DNA from: Gammaproteobacteria bacterium
GTDB taxonomy: Bacteria; Actinomycetota; Acidimicrobiia; Spongiisociales; UBA4744
Direction of reading: 5' to 3'
Length of the DNA stretch: 63,658 nt
Assembly (NCBI GenBank): GCA_011682695.1
Contig: JAACED010000010.1
Coordinates: 1-63,658, forward strand
Both the position numbers and the translations under genes were made by a program. Positions 9,081 to 22,310 of the stretch are shown one piece after another. Each line of letters opens with the position of its first letter. Position 1 is the stretch's first letter. The notes beneath the pieces are model-generated. The model was given only the letters and a program-made list of their open reading frames with translations. It did no database searches and was not told the DNA's origin.

Positions 9081-10697
9081 TCAGCGACTCAAGTCGTAGG
9101 CGAACACGACGTGGGGGTACGCCGGGTTGTCGACATACCCTTTGATGTCCGCCCTGGCGACATGGATGTTGGCGACGTCGTAGAGGAACACTGCCGCGGC
9201 ATCATCGACGAGCATCTTCTGCGCATCGATGAACATCTGGGTCGCCGCCTCACGATCCACGCCCGACGTGGCGTCCGCCTTGTCTATGAGGGCGTCGAAC
9301 TCGGCGTTCTTGTAGTAGCCGAGGTTGAAGAGTGTCTCGTCCTCGCTCCGGAACATCGAGTACAGGAACGAAATCGGTGAGACGTAATCCGGCCACCAGT
9401 AGAACAGGAACACGTCCTGGGCGCTCTGCGGGTCGGACTGACCGAGGGCCCACTGAGCCTCCCACGTCATCGCCTGCACGTCGAGGTTGATCCCGACCTT
9501 GGCGAGATCTGCCTTCCACACCTCCGCCACCTGCTGCTCGTCGAGATCGCCTGTCGCGTAGGTGAGCAGGAGATCGAAACCGCCATCTGCATATCCGGCC
9601 TCGGCAAGCAGCTCTTTCGCCTTGCCCAAATCGTAGGGGTAGCGGAACAGGTCGTCGGAGTGGCCCCACATGCCCGCGGGAACCGGACCGTGGGCGGCGG
9701 TGGCCCGCTCGCCCATCACGTTGGCGACGAAGTCGTCGTAGGGGAACGTATAGGAGATGGCCTGGCGCACCTTGGGGTCGTCGAGCGGCGGCTTCTGGGT
9801 ATTGAGCAGGCCGAGGAGATTCTGGAACGATGGATTGGTGTAGACCACCAGGTCGTCACGAGCCTCGAGCGCCGGCAGGTTGTCGGGCGGGACGTCGTAC
9901 GTGAAGTCGGCGGTACCCGACTCGATCTTCTGCTGACGAACAGTGGGATCCTCGTCGATCTCGAAGACGACGGTATCGAACTGGCCCTCGGACCATCCAC
10001 CCCAGTAGTCGTCATTGCGAGTCATCACCAGACGGGAGCCGGGCTCGTAACTCTCGATCGTGTACGGGCCGGTGCCGGCGCAGTTCCCGGCCTGGAACCA
10101 GTCGGTGCCGTACTCGTCGGCCTTCGGGCTGAAGATCCACGATCCGTACCCGGAAGAGGCCACCAGATCGAGCGGGGCCGGGTAGCTCAGGGTGAACTCG
10201 ACCGTCAGATCGTCCACCACCTCGATCGACTCGACCGATGCCCAGATGTACGAGGCACCGAGCCCCATCACCTGGGTGCGCTCGATGGCCGACTTCACGG
10301 CGGTGGCGTCGAAAGGCTCGCCATCCTGGAACTTCACACCCTCACGCAGATGGAAGGTCCACACCGTGCTCTCGGGGTTGGATTCCCAACTCGTCGCCAG
10401 GCGTGGGCTGAGTACTTCGGCGCTGCCCGGCGGGTTGTAGAAGGTGAGTGTTTCATAGCAATTGGACGTCACTACCGAGTCGTTCGAGAAGCTCACCGAC
10501 GGATCGAGGTCGGGGAAGTCGGTAACGTTCGAATACACGAAAACGTTCCTGTCGGATTCGGCAGGCGCTTGTACCTGGGTCGTGGCAACGGCCGCCGGAG
10601 TGGTCGTCTCCGCCGGCTTCTCGACGACACCGCCGGAGCACGCCGCCAGCAACGCGACAACGAGACTCCCAGTGATCACTCGACTCCATCGAAACAC
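9081..10697 (-). CDS. ABC transporter substrate-binding lipoprotein (peptide/opine/nickel family, SBP_bac_5)
   Basis: 538 residues. A lipoprotein signal peptide is clear: charged MFRWSR, hydrophobic ITGSLVVALLAAC, with C20 as the lipidated residue. A Thr/Ala-rich linker follows, then the family 5 extracellular solute-binding domain (WTFHLREGVKFQDGEPFDA is diagnostic). It captures a peptide-like or cyclic-amide ligand at the outer face of the membrane and delivers it to the DppBC-type permeases encoded downstream. The GTG start at 10697 has GAGAGGAC upstream. As first gene of the run its promoter should lie between 10.70 and 10.90 kb, but no convincing -35/-10 pair is seen. Confidence 0.95.
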   Translation of the reverse strand: MFRWSRVITGSLVVALLAACSGGVVEKPAETTTPAAVATTQVQAPAESDRNVFVYSNVTDFPDLDPSVSFSNDSVVTSNCYETLTFYNPPGSAEVLSPRLATSWESNPESTVWTFHLREGVKFQDGEPFDATAVKSAIERTQVMGLGASYIWASVESIEVVDDLTVEFTLSYPAPLDLVASSGYGSWIFSPKADEYGTDWFQAGNCAGTGPYTIESYEPGSRLVMTRNDDYWGGWSEGQFDTVVFEIDEDPTVRQQKIESGTADFTYDVPPDNLPALEARDDLVVYTNPSFQNLLGLLNTQKPPLDDPKVRQAISYTFPYDDFVANVMGERATAAHGPVPAGMWGHSDDLFRYPYDLGKAKELLAEAGYADGGFDLLLTYATGDLDEQQVAEVWKADLAKVGINLDVQAMTWEAQWALGQSDPQSAQDVFLFYWWPDYVSPISFLYSMFRSEDETLFNLGYYKNAEFDALIDKADATSGVDREAATQMFIDAQKMLVDDAAAVFLYDVANIHVARADIKGYVDNPAYPHVVFAYDLSR

Positions 10698-10896
10698 GTT
10701 ATCCGTCCTCTCTGCCCGAAGGGCTTATGGCCTCACAGGCCAGTTTTCGATCTGTGCAAGAATCATCGGTGTCTTTGGCGTCGGGGGCCCAAGCCGTCAC
10801 GGCCACGTGACCGGGTTTCGGCGAGCGAGGGACAGACTGACGCCTTGTCCGGTTCGAACCACTCCTGCCCCACTCTCCGGTGGCGCTGTCGGCCTC

Positions 10897-11205
10897 GCGG
10901 ACGGTCTCGAGCACCGAGCGCCTGTCAGCGTTCGCAACGGTGACGGCTCTGCATGCGAAGAACGCCGGTACGTCCGGCAAACCCGAAGAGGGACACTGGA
11001 GAAACGGTCTGTTTGCCGTGGCCAGAGGGCGAATGGACCGGGACCAGCAGTTCCTGAACGGCAGAACCACCGATCTCCCCGTGGGGTGATGGGCAAGCAT
11101 CGACTTTCGCTCGAGAGGTGTGACGCGGATGTCCTTCGCCAAACGGTGGGCAACAGATACGCCGGCGGTGCCACCACGGATCACGACAACGTGGGATCGA
11201 GTCAC
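10897..11205 (-). pseudogene. Decayed N-terminal fragment of a DAO-family FAD oxidoreductase
   Basis: A minus-strand frame from a GTG at 11205 translates to an N-terminus recognisable as D-amino-acid oxidase/glycine oxidase-like: SHVVVIRGGTAGVSVAHRLA, then LERKSMLAHHPTGRS and SIRPLATANRPFL. In intact relatives these read VVVIGGGIAGVS and HHTTGRSAA. Here the first dinucleotide-binding Gly is Arg, the second motif is damaged, and homology stops after about 100 residues although the family needs about 370. It is a remnant. It lies directly upstream of, and on the same strand as, the importer operon, so it may once have been its first gene, handling D-amino acids. Confidence 0.65.
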
Positions 11206-11654
11206 TTCGCGGGCGAAGGGGCTGCAGGGACAGTTGTCACGGTCGTTCGCATGGCCTCTCATCGTCCTCCGGGTGGTCCAACCGCCTGCCTGTGCTCGGC
11301 AGCCGGATAGATGACTGCCAAATGATGACGCTATCCGCGGACCCACACGGTGTCGTTAGACGATCGTCGGTGTCTCGTGCCGTCTTGTCAGGCAGTTGCA
11401 GAACAGGGGGCCAGACTGGGCAGAAGCAGATTCGCCTGCGAGACAGGGTCGTAGGAGCGCAGTCTTGGAGACCTTCGAGGAGAAGAGGTGCATCAGGAGC
11501 AGGACCTGGCTGGATTCCATCGGCAGGGAAACGATCGTGAGACCACCGACGTTCCGGTGAATGAGCAGGTCCGGATCCGGTTGGCGGTGCTGCGAGGAAA
11601 GCACGATCGTGAAGGCGCCCCACCCGGAAAGGAAATGGATCCTCCGCCGCATCG
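11206..11654. other. Stretch with no recognisable gene
   Basis: Short frames on both strands here show no motif, no family resemblance and poor codon periodicity. It separates the decayed oxidoreductase from the plus-strand genes and probably holds further decayed sequence. Nothing can be assigned. Confidence 0.4.
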
Positions 11655-11660
11655 TATGCT
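11655..11660 (+). promoter_or_regulatory. Candidate -10 box for the 11686 gene
   Basis: TATGCT at 11655-11660 would place transcription start near 11667, followed by GGGAG at 11676-11680 as ribosome-binding site and ATG at 11686. No clear -35 is seen. Confidence 0.4.
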
Positions 11661-11685
11661 GTCGGCACAACGACCGGGAGTGATC

Positions 11686-12018
11686 ATGGACGAGTCAGGA
11701 ATCCTCACCGAGGCAGAGGCATTCGAGCTGCTGGCACACCTCGTGTCCTCGGCAGACGTGTCTCTCTTCGAACCGAGGAAGTACCCGCCGTATCGTCTGG
11801 TGGATGCCGCAGGACGGCTGGCAGCGCGTGCCGCCGACCGAGTCGAGCCTGCCCATCGCGAGTTCTGGACTGCGCTCGCCGCCAAGATCGAGGCCGAGAA
11901 GGACCTCATGATGTTCGACCCGCCTGGCTTCGAGAGGCTTGTCCACTCGCTGTCGGTGGACATCGTCGACGAGATGGCGCGACGTCTCGACGTCCCCGCC
12001 CGGGAGCCGGGTCGATGA
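11686..12018 (+). CDS. Small conserved-looking protein, possibly DUF6092-like
   Basis: 110 residues from ATG at 11686; the frame extends further upstream but that part is Arg/Pro-rich, carries no ribosome-binding site and looks non-coding. The protein is mostly helical, without cysteines or membrane segments: EAFELLAHLVSSADVSLFEP, then YRLVDAAGRLAAR and a C-terminal helix VDIVDEMARRL. The pattern (LLxxLVSSA, then a tyrosine, then LxDAAxRL) recalls DUF6092, a small actinobacterial family, but this is from memory and tentative. The stop overlaps the nitroreductase start (ATGA), so the two are co-translated and may act together. Confidence 0.65.
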   Translation: MDESGILTEAEAFELLAHLVSSADVSLFEPRKYPPYRLVDAAGRLAARAADRVEPAHREFWTALAAKIEAEKDLMMFDPPGFERLVHSLSVDIVDEMARRLDVPAREPGR

Positions 12019-12605
12019 GTGACAGACCGGTATTCGACGCCATCCGACGACGGAGAGTCACGCGCAACTTCGACGAACGGCCCGTGGCGAGAGACGCCCT
12101 CACCGACCTGCTCGAGGCGGCCCGATGGGCTCCCGGCGGAGGCAATTCCCGGTTGCACAAGTTCGTCGTCATCGACGATGCGGACACACTCGATCTGATC
12201 AGGCTCGTGTCGCCCGGGATGGAAGAGCGCCCGCCCGCGCTCATCGCCGTCTGCACCGACCTCGAGGTGTGCGAGCGACAGGGCGTCGATCTCGAACTCG
12301 ACAGCGTCGCCATCATCGACGTGGGAACCGCCACGATGAACATGATGCTCGCAGCGCAGGAACTCTCCCTCGGCACCTGCCCGACCACCTCGTTCAGTCG
12401 TTCCGGCGTCGCGGCGGCGTTGCGGCTCCCCGAGCACCTGCGACCCGAATTGCTCCTTCAAGTCGGCCGGCGCGGCGAGGTCCCTCGCCGCCGGCGGCCC
12501 GGTACGAGGATCAACATCGACGACCTCGCCCATTGGGGTGCATACCAGTCGGATCGATCCGGTCGGGACGCCCCATCGAAACGAGACTCCCACCGTTCAG
12601 ACTGA
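12015..12605 (+). CDS. Nitroreductase-family FMN protein
   Basis: 196 residues. The N-terminal RRRVTRNFDERPV is the classic flavin-contacting segment (R-S/T-R-x-F/Y), followed by LLEAARWAPGGGNSRLHKFVV, where Pro/Gly/Asn contact FMN. The middle DVGTATMNMMLAAQELSLGT is the dimer-interface helix. It reduces nitro, quinone or enone groups using NAD(P)H, or may be a dehalogenase/BluB-like relative. The C-terminal 30 residues are Arg-rich and not family-like. It overlaps the upstream small gene by 4 nt. A role in ring reduction beside the catabolic blocks is possible but unsupported, since it lies on the opposite strand. Confidence 0.88.
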   Translation: MSDRPVFDAIRRRRVTRNFDERPVARDALTDLLEAARWAPGGGNSRLHKFVVIDDADTLDLIRLVSPGMEERPPALIAVCTDLEVCERQGVDLELDSVAIIDVGTATMNMMLAAQELSLGTCPTTSFSRSGVAAALRLPEHLRPELLLQVGRRGEVPRRRRPGTRINIDDLAHWGAYQSDRSGRDAPSKRDSHRSD

Positions 12606-12797
12606 CCTGGCACGGCCGGCGAGGCAATCGGGATCGGGACCAAGGTGGCGTGGTCCGTCTTCTTGGTGCCTGGACGGGGACCACCACACCCTCGACAGGT
12701 GGAGCCTGCGGTGCGGTCTCGGTGACAATGGCGGGAAAACCGGAGTCCCGTCGTGAGCTACCTCCCACGGCCCTCTTCTTCGCAGAACGACCGACCT

Positions 12798-12840
12798 CTG
12801 GGTACTCTCACCCAGAACCGGCCGGTCGACTACCGGCCGG
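12798..12840 (+). promoter_or_regulatory. Two tandem inverted repeats in the gltB leader
   Basis: CTGGGT-ACTCTC-ACCCAG (12798-12815) is followed at once by CCGGCCGGT-CGACT-ACCGGCCGG (12818-12840, perfect 9-bp arms). The second ends 12 nt before the gltB ATG, next to GTGAGGAAGC, so it could mask or expose the ribosome-binding site. No classic GlnR-type half sites are seen. The rest of the 12606-12797 gap shows nothing identifiable. Confidence 0.5.
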
Positions 12841-12852
12841 ATGTGAGGAAGC

Positions 12853-17462
<4,610 letters not shown>

Positions 17463-17463
<1 letters not shown>

Positions 17464-18902
17464 TGGGCTCGCCGACAGGGTTTCAGAAGACCGATCGCCA
17501 GGAGCGTGGCTACCTGCCGGTGGAGGAGCGCCGCAAAAACTATCGCGAGTTCTCGATTCCACTGACGGATGAAGCGCTGGCGAAGCAAGGATCCCGTTGC
17601 ATGGACTGTGGCGTCCCGTACTGCCATTCCGGCTGCCCGATCCATAACATCATTCCCGATTGGAACCGCCTCGTATACCGGGACAACTGGCGTGAGGCCG
17701 TTGACGTGCTGCATTCGACGAACAACTTCCCCGAGTTCACCGGCCGGGTCTGTCCGGCTCCCTGCGAGGAGGCGTGCACACTCAACCTCCACGATGCCCC
17801 GGTGACCATCAGGACGATCGAGCACGCGATCATCGAAAAGGCCTGGGAGAACCGGTGGATCGACCCCAAGATCCCGGGTAGGCACACTGACAGGCGCGTC
17901 GCCGTCATCGGGTCGGGGCCCTCCGGTCTGGCCGCGGCGCAGCAGTTGGCCCGGGCCGGTCACCAGGTCGAGGTGTTCGAAAAGAACCCCAAGATCGGGG
18001 GCCTTCTCCGCTACGGGATCCCGGATTTCAAGCTCGCCAAGTCTGTAATCGACCGCCGGCTGGCACAGATGCAGGCAGAGGGCGTCGAGTTTCGTGTCAA
18101 CAGCCATGTCGGTGTAAACGTGCCGGTGGAGCGTCTCGTCAACAAATACGACGCGCTGGTGCTGGCGGCCGGGTGTGAGAAGCCGCGAGATCTCGTCATC
18201 CCCGGGCGCGATCTCCACGGCGTGCATTTTGCGATGTCGTTCTTGACTCAGCAGAACCGAAGGGTTGGCCGCGAGTCCCTCGGTGATCTGGAGCCGATCA
18301 CCGCCGAGGGCAAGCACATCGTGGTTATCGGTGGTGGCGACACCGGCGCCGATTGTGTCGGGACATCGAACCGCCAGGGCGCTGCCTTCGTCACGCAACT
18401 GGAGCTGTTACCACGGCCCCCGGATCATCCCGACAAGATGCTCATCTGGCCCAACTGGCCGACGAAGCTACGAACGTCTACGTCTCACGACGAGGGGTGT
18501 GAGCGGTTGTGGTCGGTGGCGACCACATCATTCGAGGGCTCGGCCGGGCGGATCGAGATGCTGCGAGGTGTCGGCGTCGACTGGAAGCAGATTGACGGCC
18601 GCTGGGTGATGACCGAAGTCGCCGGAAGCGAGTTCGAACTGCAAGCGGATCTCGTCCTGTTGGCAACTGGGTTTGTCAGCCCCGTCCATGAGGGCCTGCT
18701 CGAGCAACTCGGCATCGAGTTCGATCAGCAAGGGAATGTGGCTGCGAACGCCGACGACTACGAGACGAGCGTGCCCGGCATCTTTGCGGCCGGTGACATG
18801 CGCCGCGGCCAGTCGTTGGTCGTACGGGCCATCAACGAGGGTCGTCGGTGTGCGCGCGCAGTCGACGAATACTTGATGGGCCACAGCGACCTTCCCCGCT
18901 GA
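17463..18902 (+). CDS. gltD: Glutamate synthase small subunit
   Basis: 479 residues from ATG at 17463, which shares one base with the gltB stop; a GTG one codon earlier is also possible. The N-terminal region holds the Cys motifs for 4Fe-4S binding ([15 protein letters not shown] and [12 protein letters not shown]). FAD site [15 protein letters not shown] and NADPH site [13 protein letters not shown] follow. It passes electrons from NAD(P)H through FAD and iron-sulfur centres to GltB. The complete pair shows that this organism can assimilate nitrogen by GS-GOGAT. Confidence 0.97.
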
Positions 18903-18934
18903 GCCTCGATCGCGCCGCCGGTACCGCCCTCCGG

Positions 18935-20362
18935 TTACATGGCCTCATAGATCGCCTGGAGCTCCGAGTAGAAATCCAACGCGACCACACCTTGCTCCCG
19001 CCACCCATACCCACTGGCCTTCATTCCCCCGAAGGGCGCATGAAGCTCGACACCGGAGGTAGGACGATTCACAACCACGACGCCGGCCTCGATCTCTGCT
19101 TCGAATCTCGCTGCCGAGGCGAGACTCGCGGTGTGGATGGCGGCCGACAAACCGAACGGCGTTGCGTTGGCACTGGCGATCGCATGGTCGAGATCGCGCA
19201 CGGGCTCCAGCACGAGGACCGGACCGAACACCTCGTCGCAGCCGAGGTCGACGTCGGCAGGCACACGGCTCACGATGGTCGGCACGACAACGTCGCCATC
19301 GCCCTCCGGATCCCCCCATATGAGTTCTGCCCCGGCTTCGACCGCCTCGCGGATCGACGCCCGCACGGCATCGGCGGCCCGCCGGCTGATGAGAGGCCCG
19401 ACGACGGTGGCGCGATCGAGGGGATCTCCGGGCACCATCCTCTCGGCGGCCGCCGTCAACAGTGCTTGAACGTCGTCGTACACGGAGTCTTGGATCAGCG
19501 CCCTTCGGGTAGCGGTGCATTTCTGTCCGGCGTAGCCGAACGCCCCACCGGCCACCGCGGCAGCCGCTGCCTCGAGGTCGGCATCGGCAAGAACGATCGC
19601 CGGGTTCCGACCCCCCAGCTCTGTTTGTATGCGGATGCCTCGCTCGGCACACGCCACTCGTATCGCTCGACCCACCTCGACAGAGCCCGTAAAGCTCACT
19701 CCGCGAATATGCGGATCCCCCACCAGAGCATCCGCAACGACGGAGCCCCTGCCCGTGACGAGCGCAACCAGTCCGTCGGGAATCGGCGCTTTCTCAACGC
19801 ATTCCATCAGTGCAGCCGCCACTCCGGCACCGGCAGTGGCCGGCTTGAGTACCACACCGTTTCCGGCCGCGAGAGCAGGTGCCATCTTCCAGGCCGGAAT
19901 CGCCAGCGGGAAATTCCATGGCGTTATGAGACCCACCACGCCCAGGGGGCGCCGCCGAGTGAACACTCGCATCGACGGGACCGGGCCCTGGAGAACCTCG
20001 CCGATACCGACGCGAAGCATGCTCGAGTAGAAGCGGAAGATGGCGACGGTCCGAGCCACCTCCCCCTCAGCTTCGACGATCGGCTTGCCAACCTCCCGTG
20101 CCAGAAGCACAGCAAGGTCATCTCGACGCTCGAGCTCATCCGCGATAGAACGAAGCGCCAACTCCCTTTCCGCCAACGGGAGAGCGACCCATTCTCTCTG
20201 TGCCGGCATCGCGATCTCGCAGGCCAGGGCGACATCCTCCCAGGAAGCCTCCCGCACCGCCGCGAGAGGCTCGCCGGTCCAAGGCTCGGTGCGCTCTATG
20301 AGAGGGCCACCTTCGGAGGACCAATCGTGGATGCGACTGTTGATAACGGCGGCTCGTGTCAC
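18935..20362 (-). CDS. Aldehyde dehydrogenase family protein
   Basis: 475 residues. Catalytic residues: N150 (ITPWNFPL), E248 (QTELGGRNP) and C282 (GYAGQKCTATRR); cofactor loop FTGSVEVGRAI. The GQKCTAT neighbourhood resembles the alpha-ketoglutaric-semialdehyde/lactaldehyde dehydrogenase branches. It oxidises an aldehyde to an acid with NAD(P)+. GTG start at 20362 with TAGGAGCG upstream. It lies 173 nt past the oxidoreductase gene and is the last gene of the 17-kb run; the gap shows no gene. It is convergent with gltD, with only 32 nt between and no obvious terminator. Confidence 0.93.
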   Translation of the reverse strand: MTRAAVINSRIHDWSSEGGPLIERTEPWTGEPLAAVREASWEDVALACEIAMPAQREWVALPLAERELALRSIADELERRDDLAVLLAREVGKPIVEAEGEVARTVAIFRFYSSMLRVGIGEVLQGPVPSMRVFTRRRPLGVVGLITPWNFPLAIPAWKMAPALAAGNGVVLKPATAGAGVAAALMECVEKAPIPDGLVALVTGRGSVVADALVGDPHIRGVSFTGSVEVGRAIRVACAERGIRIQTELGGRNPAIVLADADLEAAAAAVAGGAFGYAGQKCTATRRALIQDSVYDDVQALLTAAAERMVPGDPLDRATVVGPLISRRAADAVRASIREAVEAGAELIWGDPEGDGDVVVPTIVSRVPADVDLGCDEVFGPVLVLEPVRDLDHAIASANATPFGLSAAIHTASLASAARFEAEIEAGVVVVNRPTSGVELHAPFGGMKASGYGWREQGVVALDFYSELQAIYEAM

Positions 20363-20535
20363 TCTTCGCTCCTATCTGGCTGGTTTGGACGGTTCCTGCT
20401 CATTTCTTCGCATTCCCACCGGTCGACGTCCCGCCGAGTGGTGCATGTAGTGAGGTGCCTCTCGGCGACTCCCCTTCATCTCGGGCGGTGGAAATTCGCG
20501 AATCTGTGTGGTGGGGACCTCCTTGATCGGTCGGA

Positions 20536-21525
20536 TCAGCTCATGTCGATTCCGATACGAAGACCTTCTCGTGCCGACTCGTAGGCGGATTCGATGACCT
20601 GTACGATCCGACGGCCGTCGGCGCCGGTCACCGGAGGCTCCGTCCCGTTCACCACCGCTGCACAGAAACCGTCTACCGACGCCTTGACCGATCCGGCCCA
20701 GTCGTCGGCCGAGTCGTACTCCGTCCAGGTCCCGTTGCGCCATGCCCGGAGCGCCGGGCCGGCTGCAAAGCCCTCGAAGAGAGCCTCACATCCGGTCACA
20801 CGGGCGATCGCCTCGGTACCAACCACCTCGATCTGATCGTCGAACAGGCCAACCGGACCGCCATAGGTCGCATCGATCGTGCCGATCGCACCCGTGGCGA
20901 ACTCGAACAGGATCGAGTACACATCCTCGCTCCCCGGTCGGTCCATCACTGCGGTGACGGCGGTGATCGGCCCTCCCAGCGCGTCGAGTACATAGACACG
21001 GTGGACCCCGGCGTCCATGAGGAGGCCACCGCCGGCCTGAGCCGGGTCCGATCGCCATCCACCGTACTTGCCCCCGATCGCAAGCCTTGCCCGAATCGTC
21101 CGCAGGTCGCCGAGGTCGCCACGCTCCAGCATCCCGGCGAGCATGCGGTGAGGCTCGTAGAACAACTGGTTGTGTGACACGCCGACCCTGCGGCCCGCCT
21201 CCGCTGCGCCGGCCAGGATCTGGTCACACTCGGCCACGGACATCGCCATCGGCTTCTCGAGCAGCACGTGCCGCCCGGCCGCCAGCGCCTGCAACGCGTA
21301 GGACGCATGGAGGTGGTGTGGCAGGCAGATGTCGACGACCTCGACGTCATCGTCGGCGAGCAACTCGTCGAGCGACGCGGCTACCCGCTCGTCGCCCCGA
21401 GACCGTTCCACCAGGTCTGCATCGAGATCACAGATCGCCACCGGTCCGACTTGTGCCGATTCCCGCAGTCCGGCGAGATGGACCTGACCGATCTCCCCGA
21501 GACCGACCAGGCCGACGCCCACCAT
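20536..21525 (-). CDS. Gfo/Idh/MocA-family oxidoreductase
   Basis: 329 residues from ATG at 21525 (shares one base with the preceding stop, TGATG); a longer frame would overlap the upstream gene. Rossmann motif GLGEIG at 8-13 and the family signature EKPMAM at 90-95, then the C-terminal domain with GGGLLMDAGVHRVYVLDALGG, whose D/H pair is the usual substrate site. It oxidises or reduces a sugar, inositol or related polyol with NAD(P). It is paired with a TIM-barrel isomerase gene, a combination common in inositol and rare-sugar catabolism. Confidence 0.93.
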   Translation of the reverse strand: MVGVGLVGLGEIGQVHLAGLRESAQVGPVAICDLDADLVERSRGDERVAASLDELLADDDVEVVDICLPHHLHASYALQALAAGRHVLLEKPMAMSVAECDQILAGAAEAGRRVGVSHNQLFYEPHRMLAGMLERGDLGDLRTIRARLAIGGKYGGWRSDPAQAGGGLLMDAGVHRVYVLDALGGPITAVTAVMDRPGSEDVYSILFEFATGAIGTIDATYGGPVGLFDDQIEVVGTEAIARVTGCEALFEGFAAGPALRAWRNGTWTEYDSADDWAGSVKASVDGFCAAVVNGTEPPVTGADGRRIVQVIESAYESAREGLRIGIDMS

Positions 21526-22310
21526 CAGGCGACCTCCGGGACAAGAGCGCGTACCTGGTCCATCGCGAGACGTGCTGCCGCGATGGGGTCGTTCCCGAGT
21601 ATCTGATCGAGGTACCGATAAGCCTCGAACTCGACCGAGAGGGGGCCTGTGTACGCGACGTCGTCGAGCGCCGCGAAGAACTCCGGCCACGGCACCTTGC
21701 CCTCACCGAGCAGACAGAAGAGGAAGTCCTCTCCCTCCACGCCCGGTACTCCGAAGGCATCTTTGAGGTGGACATGGACGATTCGATCGCCTACGTCACG
21801 CACGAACCCGGGGATGTCGTCATCCTCCATCACGAAGTGGCTCGGATCGAAGTTGACCATGCAGGGCACCTCGGCAAGCACCCTGTGCATGGTGGCCGCA
21901 TCGTGGGCCAACGTGCCCCAGCAGGGCTCCAAGGCGACGTTGACGCCAAGAAGCTCGGCATGAGCGCACGCGGCCTCCAGGGCCCGCAGCGAATCCGCCC
22001 ACGCGGCTTCGTCGTGGCGCTCCACGGCACCGTCCTCCCACAGGTTTGGGCCAGTGAGCACGTTGACCGTCGGAACGCCGCGCCGCGCGGCCACGTCGAT
22101 CGCGGACTTCGTGCGCTCGAGTCCGCCGACAGGGTCGGTGACCAGATCCTGCTGGCACGCGATAGCGCACGCCGGTTCGATGAAGTCGTCGATGTGCGCC
22201 ATGGTCCACTCGATGCTGTCGTAGCCCGCTCCGGTGATCGCCGCAGCGACCTCGCCGGCCGGCATCGCGGCAAATCCGATCTCGGCGAGGAACGCGATGG
22301 GGCGTCTCAC
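21525..22310 (-). CDS. Sugar-phosphate isomerase/epimerase-like TIM barrel protein
   Basis: 261 residues of the xylose-isomerase-like TIM barrel (AP endonuclease 2 superfamily). Metal-ligand-bearing strands are visible: GYDSIEWTM, VNVALEPCWG (Glu), VNFDPSHFVMEDDD (Asp/His), RIVHVHLKDAF (His) and GPLSVEFEAY (Glu). It likely isomerises or epimerises the keto/hydroxy intermediate used by the adjacent Gfo/Idh oxidoreductase; IolE/IolI-type dehydratases share this fold. GTG start at 22310 overlaps the aminotransferase stop (GTGA). The substrate is not deducible. Confidence 0.88.
   Translation of the reverse strand: MRRPIAFLAEIGFAAMPAGEVAAAITGAGYDSIEWTMAHIDDFIEPACAIACQQDLVTDPVGGLERTKSAIDVAARRGVPTVNVLTGPNLWEDGAVERHDEAAWADSLRALEAACAHAELLGVNVALEPCWGTLAHDAATMHRVLAEVPCMVNFDPSHFVMEDDDIPGFVRDVGDRIVHVHLKDAFGVPGVEGEDFLFCLLGEGKVPWPEFFAALDDVAYTGPLSVEFEAYRYLDQILGNDPIAAARLAMDQVRALVPEVA

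Noticed and set aside
9660-10943. Plus-strand frame opposite the peptide-binding lipoprotein gene
   Set aside because: His/Arg-rich shadow with no family resemblance; the lipoprotein has signal peptide and domain motifs.
10699-11346. Intact 215-residue gene
   Set aside because: Only the N-terminal part resembles a family, the FAD motif is broken and the rest is low-complexity; better read as a remnant.
12606-12852. GlnR-type operator upstream of gltB
   Set aside because: No GTnAC-n6-GnAAC-like pair found; only hairpins.
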